64,000 nucleotides of DNA from Lacrimispora indolis DSM 755 (GCF_000526995.1 NZ_AZUI01000001.1:434001-498000), one strand, 5' to 3'. Counted from the stretch's first letter, positions 17,727 to 27,356 are shown. Notes: generated from the sequence alone by a model not told the origin. A program made the numbers and translations.

Positions 17727-19164
17727 AAAATCCCTCCTCTTCATCTACTGACCAGGCCCGGCTAAGGAGCCCAAGTCCTGTCCTTATCTCTTCTTCCGTG
17801 AGGCTTGCAAACCCAAGGACAACGGTAGAAGGATAGGTATTATGCTCTTCATGGATAAAGTATCCTGACATTCCATAAACCTTAACTCCTGATTCTGCCG
17901 CCATATTTATGAGCAGGCTCTCCGGCCTTCCCTTCTTGTCCGTCAAAAGCAGATGGAGCCCCGCATGCTCCCCCCTGATCAAGAACTGGCTTTCAAAGGG
18001 CTTCAACCCCGCTGCCAGGACATCGTGCTTTGCCTTATAGACTGCTCTCATACGGTTTAAATGGCGTTCGTAATGCCCCTCTGCCATAAACTGATAAAGG
18101 ATGTTCTGGTCAATGCGGGACACTGTGGAAGCATAAAAATTCATCCGTTCCCTGTAAATAGTTAAAAGAGGTCCGGGCAATACCATGTAGCTCACACGGA
18201 TGGCAGGAGCAATGGATTTAGAAAAGGTTCCATAATAAATAACCCGGTTTCTTCCGTCCATTCCCTGTAATGCAGGGATAGGCTTTCCCTTGTAACGGAA
18301 TTCACTGTCATAATCGTCCTCAATGAGATACCGCCCCTCCTTTTCATAGGCCCAGACAAGTAATTCCTGCCTACGCTTTACCGGCATGACAATACCGGTT
18401 GGATACTGGTGGGAAGGCATCACATAGGCAATGTCAGCTCTGCTCTTTTCTAAAAGCTTCACATCCATGCCGGACCGGTCCATGGCAACGGGGGCCACCC
18501 GGTATTTTAAGCTGTCAAAAACCCGGTAAGCCTGCTTATAGGTGGGATTTTCCATGGCAATCACCCGTTCAGATCCAAGGATCTGGGACAGCAGCATCAA
18601 AAGGTATTCACTTCCCGCTCCTACGATGATCTGCTCCGCCCGACAGTTTACCCCGCGGGCGGAATGGAGATAAGAACGGATAGCCTCCCTTAGAGCGGGC
18701 TCTCCCTGGGGATCTCCCGGCATAAACATCTCCCTGTTATCGTCTACAAGGGTATTTTTCGATATCTTTCTCCAGGTATTGAATGGAAAAGCGCAAAGAT
18801 CAATTCCTCTGGGGGAAAAGTCCACGTTCCATTCAGGAACCCTTTTCTTCTCAGAAGAGGCTGGGGGGAAAAAGGCTGGAATCTTATCCCTTTGTTCCTG
18901 TCCGGTATGCACCAGGCCCTCGATCCTGCATACAAAATATCCTTTACAGGGTATGGCCTCAATATACCCTTCCGACAGCAGCTGTTCATAAGCCATCTGA
19001 GTGGTGCTGCGGCTGACCTTTAAATTTTCCGCCAGCTGTCTTGTGGAAGGAAGACGGGTAGCCGGACTGATATTTCCCTTTTTTATTTCCTCTTTGATAT
19101 AGCTGTAAATCTGGCTGTAATAGGGCGGTCCTGGTTGGTTTTTTAAGGGTATCATAAGCTCCAC
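17719..19164 (-). CDS. MocR/PdxR-type regulator (GntR helix-turn-helix plus aminotransferase domain)
   Basis: 481 aa. N-terminal winged helix (YYSQIYSYIKEEIKKG, TRLPSTRQLAENLKVSRSTTQMAYEQL) is fused to a class I PLP-dependent aminotransferase-like domain with GAGSEYLLMLL, YVMPSHQYPTG, ISEDDYDSEF-type (here LIEDDYDSEFR) and the PLP lysine in YGTFSKSIAP. Members usually sense PLP or an amino acid aldimine and control vitamin B6 or amino-acid genes. The start is GTG 19162-19164, 8 bases after AAGGAGG. Coupled to the MORN-protein gene downstream. Confidence 0.9.
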   Translation of the reverse strand: MELMIPLKNQPGPPYYSQIYSYIKEEIKKGNISPATRLPSTRQLAENLKVSRSTTQMAYEQLLSEGYIEAIPCKGYFVCRIEGLVHTGQEQRDKIPAFFPPASSEKKRVPEWNVDFSPRGIDLCAFPFNTWRKISKNTLVDDNREMFMPGDPQGEPALREAIRSYLHSARGVNCRAEQIIVGAGSEYLLMLLSQILGSERVIAMENPTYKQAYRVFDSLKYRVAPVAMDRSGMDVKLLEKSRADIAYVMPSHQYPTGIVMPVKRRQELLVWAYEKEGRYLIEDDYDSEFRYKGKPIPALQGMDGRNRVIYYGTFSKSIAPAIRVSYMVLPGPLLTIYRERMNFYASTVSRIDQNILYQFMAEGHYERHLNRMRAVYKAKHDVLAAGLKPFESQFLIRGEHAGLHLLLTDKKGRPESLLINMAAESGVKVYGMSGYFIHEEHNTYPSTVVLGFASLTEEEIRTGLGLLSRAWSVDEEEGFCG

Positions 19165-19201
19165 AAAATTTTCCTCCTTTCCTCTTATCTGCTCATGTTT
19201 T

Positions 19202-19245
19202 TTGCATAAAGGGATACCCGCAGGGTGTAAAGGTAAGCCCGCAGG
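19202..19245 (+). repeat. 32-bp intergenic repeat family, copy 1 (tandem variant)
   Basis: Core GCATAAAGGGATACCCGCAG, near identical to copies at 55621 and 60671. It is followed at once by a second diverged half unit (AAAGGTAAGCCCGCAGG), giving two 21-bp tandem units. Lies between glnS and the MocR gene on the same strand. Confidence 0.7.
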
Positions 19246-19344
19246 ACAGCATTTGATCAGATATGAAGAAATGCTGCACGTCCCTTTTTCTCCCGGCCAT
19301 GCAGCATTCTCCTCGTTTGACCGGCCTTTTAAGCCTGTCATAAG

Positions 19345-21018
19345 TTATTTTGTTATTTTAAAAGAACTCTTTAAAGAAACGATCCGGTTGAATACCAGAT
19401 GATCTTCCCTGCTGTCCTTGCAGTCAACGCAGAAAAATCCGTTTCTCACAAACTGGAAGCTGTCATAAGCCTTTGTGCCTGCGAAGCTGGGCTCCACATA
19501 GCAATTCTTTAAGATTGTCAAGGAATTTGGATTTAAGTTTAAGCTGCCGTCTTCATTCAGCTTTCCCTTTTCTTCATCCACGATGTTTTCATACAAACGG
19601 CATTCCGCCTGTACTGCAGTGGAGGAAGCTACCCAGTGGATGGTTCCCTTCACCTTTCTGCCTTCAAAGCCGGAACCGCTTTTTGTCTCCGGATCATAGG
19701 TACAATGTACCACCGTCACATTGCCTTCAGCATCCTTTTCACAGCCGGTACAGGTGACAAAATAAGCATTCATCAGGCGGACCTCATTGCCTGGAAAAAG
19801 GCGGAAATATTTCTTAATCGGCTCTTCCATAAAGTCTTCCCGTTCAATGTAAAGCTCTTTTCCAAAAGGAACCTTTCTTTCTCCCAATTCAGGATTTTCC
19901 AGGTTGTTTGCAACATCCAGATATTCTATCGTGTCCTCCGGGTAATTGTCAATGACCAGCTTAACGGGATCCAGGATCGCCATCATTCTGGGTCTTTTCA
20001 GCTTTAAATCTTCCCGGATGCAGTATTCCAGCATAGCATAATCCACGGAGCTGTTGGCCTTTGACACACCTACCAGGTCCACAAACATGCGGAGGGATTC
20101 CGGTGTATAGCCTCTTCTTCTTAAAGCTGCAATGGATACCAGACGAGGGTCATCCCAGCCGTCAACAATGCCGTCCTCTACCAGCTTCTTGATATAGCGT
20201 TTTCCAGTGATCACATTGGTCAGATACAGCTTTGCAAATTCGATCTGGCGGGGAGGATTTGCAAATTCACACTCCTTGACCACCCAGTCGTAAAGAGGCC
20301 TGTGGTCCTCAAATTCCAGAGTACAGATGGAATGGGTGATGCACTCGATGGCATCCTCAATGGGGTGAGCGAAATCATACATGGGATAAATGCACCACTG
20401 ATCGCCGGTGTTATGATGAGACATGCGGGCCACCCGGTAAATGACCGGATCACGCATGTTGATGTTGGGAGACGCCATATCGATCTTGGCGCGGAGCACT
20501 CTTTCCCCATCCTGATACCTGCCTTCCTTCATCTCTTCAAACAGCTTTAAGTTTTCTTCCACGCTGCGGTTCCGGTAGGGGCTTTCTTTTCCCGGAGTCT
20601 TAAAATCTCCCCGGTATTCCCTGATCTCTTCCGCAGTCAGATCGCAGACAAATGCTTTTCCCTTCTTTATTAAAAGGATGGCACAATCATACATTTCCTG
20701 AAAATAATTGGAAGCAAAGAAAAGGCGGTCCTCAAAATCAGCTCCCAGCCACTTCACATCCTCTATGATTGATTCCACAAATTCTGTCTTCTCTTTTGTC
20801 GGATTAGTATCGTCAAAACGGAGGTTGAATTTTCCACCATACTTCTGAGCCAGGCCATAGTTAAGTAAAATCGATTTTGCATGTCCGATATGCAGATAAC
20901 CGTTAGGCTCCGGCGGAAACCTGGTCTGCACGTGATCATAAACACCTTCTGCAAGATCCTTATCTATCTCCTGTTCAATAAAGTTTTTAGAAACCACGTC
21001 TTCTTTGTTTTCTTCCAT
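19345..21018 (-). CDS. glnS: Glutaminyl-tRNA synthetase
   Basis: 557 aa class Ib synthetase charging tRNA-Gln. The ATP site is [17 protein letters not shown], followed by the family segments [22 protein letters not shown] and [22 protein letters not shown]. The C-terminal anticodon-binding beta barrels are complete. The usual second ATP motif VMSKR is replaced by VITGKR (in [16 protein letters not shown]), an oddity worth noting. Begins [18 protein letters not shown] after a GGAAGAGAG-type site. Having GlnRS means glutamine may be charged directly, not only through GatCAB. Confidence 0.95.
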   Translation of the reverse strand: MEENKEDVVSKNFIEQEIDKDLAEGVYDHVQTRFPPEPNGYLHIGHAKSILLNYGLAQKYGGKFNLRFDDTNPTKEKTEFVESIIEDVKWLGADFEDRLFFASNYFQEMYDCAILLIKKGKAFVCDLTAEEIREYRGDFKTPGKESPYRNRSVEENLKLFEEMKEGRYQDGERVLRAKIDMASPNINMRDPVIYRVARMSHHNTGDQWCIYPMYDFAHPIEDAIECITHSICTLEFEDHRPLYDWVVKECEFANPPRQIEFAKLYLTNVITGKRYIKKLVEDGIVDGWDDPRLVSIAALRRRGYTPESLRMFVDLVGVSKANSSVDYAMLEYCIREDLKLKRPRMMAILDPVKLVIDNYPEDTIEYLDVANNLENPELGERKVPFGKELYIEREDFMEEPIKKYFRLFPGNEVRLMNAYFVTCTGCEKDAEGNVTVVHCTYDPETKSGSGFEGRKVKGTIHWVASSTAVQAECRLYENIVDEEKGKLNEDGSLNLNPNSLTILKNCYVEPSFAGTKAYDSFQFVRNGFFCVDCKDSREDHLVFNRIVSLKSSFKITK

Positions 21019-21128
21019 CTCTCTTCCTCCATGTCAGTAATTCCAATAATACACTATCATACCATACTTCATAGATTTAGGAAAGGGGGAAATACAGCAA
21101 AGAAGCGGGTCTTTGCCCTGTCTTTTCA

Positions 21129-21404
21129 TCATTTTCTTGCGGTTTTCTCCCAGGTTGTCCGGTTCTCCTCGTACTGCTTATTGATCCAGTCCACCACTTC
21201 TTCCCGCCCTTCTTCTGTAAAAGGAAAGGATGTTCTTGTTTTATTCTCCTCAGGAGTCGCCTCATAGCAATACGGTTCCGGGTATACCACGGCAGAAAAT
21301 TCCTCCTCTTCCTTTTTCACCCGGTAGCGCATCCCTTTCATGCTCCCGGTGTAGGCTTCCTTTTTGAAAAACTGCATGGGCACAAAAGTATCTTTATTAA
21401 GCAT
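21129..21404 (-). CDS. Conserved hypothetical protein, 91 aa
   Basis: Starts MLNKDTFVPMQFFKKEAYTG after TAAGGAGGAAAATAAA, which fixes ATG 21404 over an upstream in-frame start. It has a beta-rich middle (GMRYRVKKEEEEFSAVVYPEPYCYEAT) and an acidic helical C-terminus (GREEVVDWINKQYEENRTTWEK). No TM segment or known motif. Lies between glnS and a YkuD gene on the same strand. Function not recognised. Confidence 0.7.
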   Translation of the reverse strand: MLNKDTFVPMQFFKKEAYTGSMKGMRYRVKKEEEEFSAVVYPEPYCYEATPEENKTRTSFPFTEEGREEVVDWINKQYEENRTTWEKTARK

Positions 21405-21491
21405 TTTATTTTCCTCCTTAATCTTACTGCGCTGATATATCAAACCCTATATCAGGATCCTGCCATTGTCAAGATCATCCTTTGTTTTCAG

Positions 21492-21543
21492 AAAAAACAA
21501 ACGGCTGCCGCCCCAGCTTACATTGCCAGCCGGGGCAGCAGCC
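21492..21543 (-). terminator. Terminator of the YkuD gene
   Basis: Stem GGCTGC-GCCCC / GGGGC-GCAGCC (21503-21543), then on the minus strand GTTTGTTTTTTC. Confidence 0.85.
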
Positions 21544-21580
21544 AAAAGCTTTGCTCCTATATGTTCCTGCCGGTACACTG

Positions 21581-23275
21581 CTACTTTACGCCTGGCCCGG
21601 TTTTCTTCTTGTCTGAAGACCCGGAAACTCCAGGTCCGATCTCACCCTCTGTGGATGGAGCGCTTGTTGTGGTCTCTGTCTCCGGTTCCCTGGTTGCAGG
21701 AGGGGCTGCAGTCGTGGGGGGAGCCGTGGTTGACGGAGCCGCAGTCGGTGTTTCCGTAGGATTTGCAGCCGTGGTCGGCTCTGTGGCTGGCTTTGTTTCT
21801 CCTGGCTTTGAAGTTCCGTTAGAGGCCGTTTTGGATTCTGTTCCAGGCAAATGATAGCAGAGAACCGGTACTCCTGCCGCAATATTCTCAAACATGGTTT
21901 TTGCCACAGCAGGAGGCAGATTGACACAGCCATGAGAGCCGCCGGTCTTATAGATGGCACCTCCGAAACTGCTGCGCCATGTGGCATCATGAAAGCCGAT
22001 GTTTCCGTTAAATGGCATCCAGAAAGATACGGGAGTTCTGTAATCTTCTCCTTTTAAGGTGGCATCCTTCTGCTTATAGGAGAGGGAAAACACACCTGCA
22101 GGAGTGGACCAGCCCTTTGATTCATTGCCGGATACGAAATCAGAATCCACTACAAGCTTTCCGTCTTTATAAAAATACAAATGCTGGGCCGTTAAGTTCA
22201 CCTCCACATAAGTACTGCCGTAATCGTTACCCCCGCGGCTGGCAGCCTTTTGTTTGTAGACAGGCTCCCTTACCTGGCTCTCTCCGGAACGGATCAGCGC
22301 TGCCAGCTCATCCGCCTCTGCACTTTGGTCGATTTTCCAGCCATAGCTGCCTCCCGTGATCTTTACGGTCTGCCCGTAAGAGGTTTTTAAGTTCTTGGCT
22401 TTCGTAGACGTATCATACTGGGAAGCCAGTTCCTTCACATATGCGGTGACAGAAGAACTGTTTAAATAAACCTTGCCATCTTCTCCGATTCCGATCCACT
22501 TGGAAATCGTATCACCGTTTAAAACCTTTTTCTCATCTCCAAACTTGTATGTAATGGTAACATTGGCATATTTGTTCAATGCCTGCACCTGTTCAATCAG
22601 CTGGGGATCGTCAGCCGGGATCTGAGGCTTTACGTATGCCCCAAGCTCTTCCAGAGAAACCTCCGGCTTTAAGCCCATAACAGCCTCGGACAGCCCTTTC
22701 CTCACCATTTCCGGATCCAGCTGGTTTCCTTCCTTTGCGGCCACTATTGTGTAGCCCTGTCCTGATACATAATCGGACAAGTATGCGTTCTCAGGCTTCT
22801 CCACAAGCTCATCCTTTAAACACGTTAAACCGGAAACAGCCGATTCAAATTTGTCCTTGTCATACTGAATCATGGTCCCTATATCGAATTCCTGGGGCGT
22901 TTTTACATGCTTCATCCATTCATGAGTTTTCTGGCCTTCCAGAATCTTTTCAAGACTTCCGTCAAAAACCGACTCAAGGCCTATGTCCTTTCCCTTTATC
23001 TCCTCTGTGTTTCCTCCCCTCTCCCTGATTGACAGCACATAACCATCAATTCCGGAAGCAATGGACTTTTTTACTTCTTCTACGGATTTCTTAGATGCAT
23101 CCATTCCATTGATCGTGGTGTTGGGGAAAAACACCTTCTCATACTGTCTGCCTATCTGAAGATAGGCCAAGGCAGCAATCAGCGCCGCTGCAGCTACAGT
23201 CCCGCTTCCAATTGCTGCCCAGCCTTTTAATCCCAGTGGCTTTTTCTTTCTGCTGCGCGGTTTCACGTTTTCCAT
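21581..23275 (-). CDS. L,D-transpeptidase (YkuD) with peptidoglycan-binding domains and Pro/Thr tail
   Basis: 564 aa cell-wall enzyme. Arg/Lys-rich N-terminus, one TM helix (about 19-43), two putative PG_binding_4 domains (IGRQYEKVFFPNTTINGMDASKKS onward), then the YkuD catalytic domain with HLYFYKDGKLVVDSDFVSG and the active-site cysteine in GGSHGCVNLPP. The last about 80 residues are Thr/Pro/Glu-rich (TTAAPPATREPETETTTS), probably a wall-spanning or surface tail. Forms 3-3 cross-links or attaches proteins to peptidoglycan. A second, tail-less paralogue lies at 39225. Confidence 0.93.
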   Translation of the reverse strand: MENVKPRSRKKKPLGLKGWAAIGSGTVAAAALIAALAYLQIGRQYEKVFFPNTTINGMDASKKSVEEVKKSIASGIDGYVLSIRERGGNTEEIKGKDIGLESVFDGSLEKILEGQKTHEWMKHVKTPQEFDIGTMIQYDKDKFESAVSGLTCLKDELVEKPENAYLSDYVSGQGYTIVAAKEGNQLDPEMVRKGLSEAVMGLKPEVSLEELGAYVKPQIPADDPQLIEQVQALNKYANVTITYKFGDEKKVLNGDTISKWIGIGEDGKVYLNSSSVTAYVKELASQYDTSTKAKNLKTSYGQTVKITGGSYGWKIDQSAEADELAALIRSGESQVREPVYKQKAASRGGNDYGSTYVEVNLTAQHLYFYKDGKLVVDSDFVSGNESKGWSTPAGVFSLSYKQKDATLKGEDYRTPVSFWMPFNGNIGFHDATWRSSFGGAIYKTGGSHGCVNLPPAVAKTMFENIAAGVPVLCYHLPGTESKTASNGTSKPGETKPATEPTTAANPTETPTAAPSTTAPPTTAAPPATREPETETTTSAPSTEGEIGPGVSGSSDKKKTGPGVK

Positions 23276-23315
23276 TAATTTCCTACCTCTTTACAAGCCT
23301 TTTCGTTCAGCATTT

Positions 23316-23345
23316 ATTATACATGAAAAACGCGAAATTTGTCTA
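23316..23345 (-). promoter_or_regulatory. Promoter of the YkuD gene
   Basis: On the minus strand TAGACA (23340-23345) and TATAAT (23316-23321) with an 18-bp spacer, 41 bp before the start codon. Confidence 0.7.
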
Positions 23346-23532
23346 AATTTTTACGGTATATTTTTTGACATTTTTATTACGATTTCCTCTATCCTTCCTG
23401 GCCTTCAGGATGCAAAGGGATTTCCGCCCCGGAGCTTTAAGAAAATTCCGGACTTTTATGCAGGCAAAATATTTCATAATGCCCACCCCGCCTTCATAAG
23501 ATACAATTAAGAATGATGAAAAGGATCCTTTT

Positions 23533-24039
23533 ATGGCACGCTATTCTCCCATCTACGGTATAGTAACTTCCGTAAATCCTTTAATGACTGCCTCCGGCGA
23601 CACCAGCTGCTCCATGATCATTTCCATAATGAGCGAGAGCATAGGACAGACCAATTTCATTGTCACCCCAAGGACCTATGTCCTTGGCCAGCATACCTTT
23701 AACACCGGTGATTCCATCATTGCCATTTATGATACAAAGGCGCCTGTGCCCCTTATTTATCCGCCTCAGTTCACGGCAGTGATCCTGGCGGAAAACAGTG
23801 ACGGGTATGAGGCTGTTTTTGATTATTTTGACGAAGACTTAATGAATTCTTCCCAGACACTGAAGCTGAACATTTCCAATGACAGCGAGACAGCGATCCT
23901 CCTATCCAACGGCCAGAACTTCTTTTACACTCCCGGCGGCCATTTTCTGCTTGTGCTTTACATGTTCACCACCCGGAGCATTCCGGCCATCACCACTCCT
24001 CAGACCGTCGTGGTCTTCTGTGCTCCCGAAAAAACCTAG
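23533..24039 (+). CDS. Conserved hypothetical beta-rich protein, 168 aa
   Basis: Begins MARYSPIYGIVTSVNPLMTA after AAAGGATCC. No signal peptide or strong TM helix, and a predicted all-beta fold (IMSESIGQTNFIVTPRTYVLGQHTFNTGDSIIAIYDTK; AVILAENSDGYEAVFDYFDE). The TGDSIIAIYDT segment with flanking strands resembles a small barrel, but I cannot assign a family. Single gene on the plus strand between two minus-strand operons, with hairpins downstream. Confidence 0.7.
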   Translation: MARYSPIYGIVTSVNPLMTASGDTSCSMIISIMSESIGQTNFIVTPRTYVLGQHTFNTGDSIIAIYDTKAPVPLIYPPQFTAVILAENSDGYEAVFDYFDEDLMNSSQTLKLNISNDSETAILLSNGQNFFYTPGGHFLLVLYMFTTRSIPAITTPQTVVVFCAPEKT

Positions 24040-24135
24040 AAAAGGTCCGCAAGGCAGATTTCCCCGTCAGAGCACGGCTGCCTCACCAGCCATACATGCT
24101 GCAACTGCAGAAAGCGGGCATCCATAACGGAACGG

Positions 24136-24174
24136 TTTTGGATTCATAGGAAATGATGCCCTGTGAATCCAAAA
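24136..24174. repeat. 11-bp perfect inverted repeat
   Basis: TTTTGGATTCA (24136-24146) and TGAATCCAAAA (24164-24174) with a 17-bp spacer, in the gap after the gene at 23533. Neither strand has a T run directly after the stem, so it may be an RNA hairpin or binding site, not a terminator. Confidence 0.6.
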
Positions 24175-24219
24175 AACACCTGGGTTAAAAGGAATCCTTC
24201 TGTAAGCCAGGCGTTTTCT
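24175..24219 (+). terminator. Probable terminator
   Basis: AACACCTGG/CCAGGCGTT stem (one mismatch) followed by TTTTCTG, downstream of the plus-strand gene ending 24039. Confidence 0.5.
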
Positions 24220-24249
24220 GTCTGCAGGCAAAGGCCAAAAGCCTAAGAA

Positions 24250-25941
24250 CTACCTGCCTGTTATTTTCATATCTTCTGCCGTCATAAATGCTCCCTCATA
24301 ACCCAGGAATTCACACAGTCTGGTGGCATGGGGCTGTTCCAGTCTGGCCTTAGATAAGCTTTCTTTCTCATAAAAGACCTTTTCCCCTGGTCCGTCTGAA
24401 AGTATCTTTCCATGGGCCATGATAATGACCCGGTCAAAGTATTCCGCCACAAAATCCATGTCATGAAGAATGGCAAGCACAAATTTCCCCTTTTCGCTTA
24501 AGGTGCGGACAATCCTTCCCAGAACGGCACGGCCTTTTGCATCCTGGGCAATGGTCGGTTCATCTAGAATCAGCACTTTGGTGTCCATGGCCACCACAGA
24601 GGCAATGGCTACCATTTTCCGTTCCGATAAATCCAGATCATAGGGATTTTCCTCCGCGGCCCCCATAAGCCCCACCATCTCAAGGGCTTCCTCCGCTCGC
24701 TTTTGTGCCTCTCCACGGCTCATACCTAAGTTTAAAGGCCCCACCATGACCTCCTCCAGCACCCGGTTCTTAAATATCTGGTCATCCGGGTTCTGGAACA
24801 CATACCCTACCTTTCCGGCCAGCTGCGCTACGGTCCTTTTGGATATGTCCTCGTCTTCAAAGAAAATACACCCTGCATCAGGCTTTAAAAGTCCTTTTAA
24901 CAGTTTGACCAAAGTGGTCTTTCCTGCTCCGTTCTGGCCGATGATGGCGGTTGGCTTTGCATCAAGACAAAGATCTAAGTGCCGGATCACCGGAGTATCA
25001 GGCTGGTAATGAAACCCAAGGTCAAGGATCCGGAACACTTCCCCAGCCTGTCCCTCTTCCTTTTCATCAGCAGAATTCCTGCCCGTAAGCCCTGGCGGAA
25101 ATTGTTCCCTTAAATCTTCCATTTGCTCAAGAGTGACCGGATAGAGCCTGTCCTCTCCTTCTTTCCTGCATACTCCAAGAGCTTTGCACACCTGGGTATA
25201 CACAGGCGGTTTCACGCCAAGCTCCTCTAAATCATCCCTTGAAAAAATCCGTTCCGGAGTATCAAAGGACACCTGTTTTCCTTTGTGAAGGAGAAGAATC
25301 TTATGGCAGTAGGAAGCCAGCTTCTCCATTTTCTGCTCCACCATAATAATGGTTATGCCTGTTCTGGCCAGCTTTTCAACCACCCGGAACACTTCTTCGC
25401 TTCCCTGTGGGTCCAGCTGGGAGGTAGGCTCATCCAGCACAATGACTTCAGGCTCCATGGCAAGGATGCTGGCGATAGCCACCCGCTGGGTCTGCCCGCC
25501 GGATAAATCAAAGGGATTTCTGTCCTTATACTCCTCAATATCCAAAAGTTTTAAATTTTCTTCCACCCTCTTAAATATCTCTTCCCTTGGGATTCCCAGA
25601 TTCTGAAGTCCAAAGGCGATTTCCTCAAAAACCGTATCCTTTGCCCCGGAAAGCTGGTTAAAGGGGTTCTGGAACACCAGCCCCACCTTCTGGCACAGTC
25701 CGGCAATGGGAGTCTTTGCCGCCTCGGCTCCGTCAATGAGGAGCTTTCCGCCGTAAGCTCCCCGGAACATGGTGGGCACCAGACCGGCAAAGGCCTGACA
25801 CAAGGTGCTTTTTCCGGCCTTGTTCTCGCCAACTATCCCGATAAACTGACCCTTTTCCACTTCAAAATCAATTCCGTCAAGAGCCAGGCTTTCTGTATGG
25901 GGATACCGGTATTTTAAATTTTTCACTTCGATCAAAGCCAT
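24250..25941 (-). CDS. ECF transporter ATPase, fused EcfA-EcfA' (two nucleotide-binding domains)
   Basis: 563 aa energising subunit of an ECF importer with both ATPases in one chain. Domain 1 has Walker A GENKAGKST, signature LSGGQTQRVAIAS and Walker B VIVLDEPTSQLD. Domain 2 has Walker A GQNGAGKTT, a degenerate signature DLSERKMVAIAS and Walker B VLILDEPTIAQD. So one of the two composite ATP sites lacks a normal LSGGQ. The start is ATG 25941 after GGAGGGTGCTTGT and overlaps the ecfT stop by 10 bp. Confidence 0.92.
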   Translation of the reverse strand: MALIEVKNLKYRYPHTESLALDGIDFEVEKGQFIGIVGENKAGKSTLCQAFAGLVPTMFRGAYGGKLLIDGAEAAKTPIAGLCQKVGLVFQNPFNQLSGAKDTVFEEIAFGLQNLGIPREEIFKRVEENLKLLDIEEYKDRNPFDLSGGQTQRVAIASILAMEPEVIVLDEPTSQLDPQGSEEVFRVVEKLARTGITIIMVEQKMEKLASYCHKILLLHKGKQVSFDTPERIFSRDDLEELGVKPPVYTQVCKALGVCRKEGEDRLYPVTLEQMEDLREQFPPGLTGRNSADEKEEGQAGEVFRILDLGFHYQPDTPVIRHLDLCLDAKPTAIIGQNGAGKTTLVKLLKGLLKPDAGCIFFEDEDISKRTVAQLAGKVGYVFQNPDDQIFKNRVLEEVMVGPLNLGMSRGEAQKRAEEALEMVGLMGAAEENPYDLDLSERKMVAIASVVAMDTKVLILDEPTIAQDAKGRAVLGRIVRTLSEKGKFVLAILHDMDFVAEYFDRVIIMAHGKILSDGPGEKVFYEKESLSKARLEQPHATRLCEFLGYEGAFMTAEDMKITGR

Positions 25942-26705
25942 ACAAGCACCCTCCATACAATAGAACTTACAATGAGCAGGGCCATAAATGACATGAGCAC
26001 CTTGTCCCTGCCATTTAGCCTGTGTTCCCTTAGAAATGTTTTTTTATTCCTGGAATCAAATCCCCGCACCTCCAGGGCAATGGCCCTTTCCCTGGTGTTG
26101 ATCAGGGAGCTGCTGACCACAGGAGAGATCAGGGGGATAAATGCCCTGGCTCTCACAAGCAAACTGCCTTCTGTTTCCAGCCCCCGGCTTCTCTGGGCAT
26201 CCATGATGGTATTCATGGTTCCCATCATCTGGGGGATGATCTGAAAAACAGAACTGATCATATATCCGAACCTGGGAGAAAAGCCTGCCTGTTCCATGGT
26301 CTCCACCAGTTGTGCAGGTTTGGTGGTCAGCACAAAGGTAGCAAAGGCCAGAAGCATGTTTAAAATATTAAGCCCGATCCTGGCCGCATAAAGAAGTCCT
26401 TCCTGATAAAAGACAAGGGGGCCCAGATGAAACAAAACCTTCTGGTTTTCCTGGTTAAAAAGGCCGTGTATCAAGAAAATGGTGATAATGATGGTAAAAG
26501 AAAACGCGATCAACGGAAAAACCTTCTGAATGATTTTCCCGCTGACCAAAAGGCATAAGCTAAGGACCAGGAACAGGACATACATCCACAGCGCACCTCC
26601 GATCAGAGGTGCGCTGACGGCGGCCAGGATATAAAACATCTTGGCAAAGGGATGGAGCCTGGTCAGGAAGGTATCTTTATCCACGTAAAGACTGATACTT
26701 TTCAT
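25932..26705 (-). CDS. ECF transporter transmembrane component EcfT
   Basis: 257 aa scaffold subunit linking the S component to the ATPases. Several TM helices (MFYILAAVSAPLIGGALWMYVLFLVLSLCLLV; AFSFTIIITIFLIHGLF). The cytoplasmic coupling helices include the EcfT signature INTRERAIALEVRGFDS. Middle gene of the operon S-T-A, 20 bp after the S gene and overlapping the ATPase gene. Confidence 0.92.
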   Translation of the reverse strand: MKSISLYVDKDTFLTRLHPFAKMFYILAAVSAPLIGGALWMYVLFLVLSLCLLVSGKIIQKVFPLIAFSFTIIITIFLIHGLFNQENQKVLFHLGPLVFYQEGLLYAARIGLNILNMLLAFATFVLTTKPAQLVETMEQAGFSPRFGYMISSVFQIIPQMMGTMNTIMDAQRSRGLETEGSLLVRARAFIPLISPVVSSSLINTRERAIALEVRGFDSRNKKTFLREHRLNGRDKVLMSFMALLIVSSIVWRVLVWL

Positions 26706-26725
26706 ATATTTCTGCCTTTCCTGCT

Positions 26726-27328
26726 TTAATCCAGACTCATTACTTCATCATCCAGTTCGTAAAGGGAAGTGAGTTTCTTTGGAAGACCTTTTATGATTGC
26801 ATACACGATCAAAAGGGTGATCAGCTTATCAGGCACATCCACGATAACCTCGTCAAGGAAGGAACCAAGGGCAACGGGAAGCCCGGAAGCCTGTGACCAG
26901 GCAAAGACAGCATCTCCCCAGATGTTTCCGGTGGTCCCGCCCCAGAAGATGATGTTTAAAGGCGTGGAGATCACAACAGCCGTAAGTCCTGCCACACAAG
27001 CGGTGAGAATGGCTCCTGAAAGCTTTTCCATGTATCCGATCCTTGCCATGATTCCTACGGCAACGCCGATTCCCAAGCTGGTTAATGCATAGACCAGAGT
27101 AATGGAATCACCGGTAGTAAAGCCGTAAATCAAGTTGTTGGCAGCTCCGCAGATTCCGCCGATCACAGGCCCGCCCAGAATACCTCCGATGCAGGTGCCG
27201 ATGGAATCCAGCCAAAGAGGCAGCTTTAAAACAGACGCAAACAGCTTTCCTAAATAGTTAATGCCAATGCAGGCCGGAATCAGCACAAAGCAGGCCGCGT
27301 TCAATTTGGTTTTGAATAAATTTTTCAT
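26726..27328 (-). CDS. ECF transporter substrate-binding (S) component
   Basis: 200 aa, six predicted TM helices, rich in Gly (LPLWLDSIGTCIGGILGGPVIGGICGAANNLIYGF). The start is MKNLFKTKLN at 27328, 8 bases after GGAGG; the upstream ATG lies in that site. It sits 28 bp behind a nucleoside phosphorylase gene, so a nucleoside or ribosylated compound is the most likely substrate, but this is inference from context. Confidence 0.88.
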   Translation of the reverse strand: MKNLFKTKLNAACFVLIPACIGINYLGKLFASVLKLPLWLDSIGTCIGGILGGPVIGGICGAANNLIYGFTTGDSITLVYALTSLGIGVAVGIMARIGYMEKLSGAILTACVAGLTAVVISTPLNIIFWGGTTGNIWGDAVFAWSQASGLPVALGSFLDEVIVDVPDKLITLLIVYAIIKGLPKKLTSLYELDDEVMSLD

Positions 27329-27356
27329 CTCATTTTCCTCCATTCATGTTTTTCTT

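Noticed and set aside
21561..21854. Gly/Val-rich plus-strand open frame
   Set aside because: It is the antisense shadow of the low-complexity Thr/Pro tail of the YkuD gene and has no ribosome binding site.
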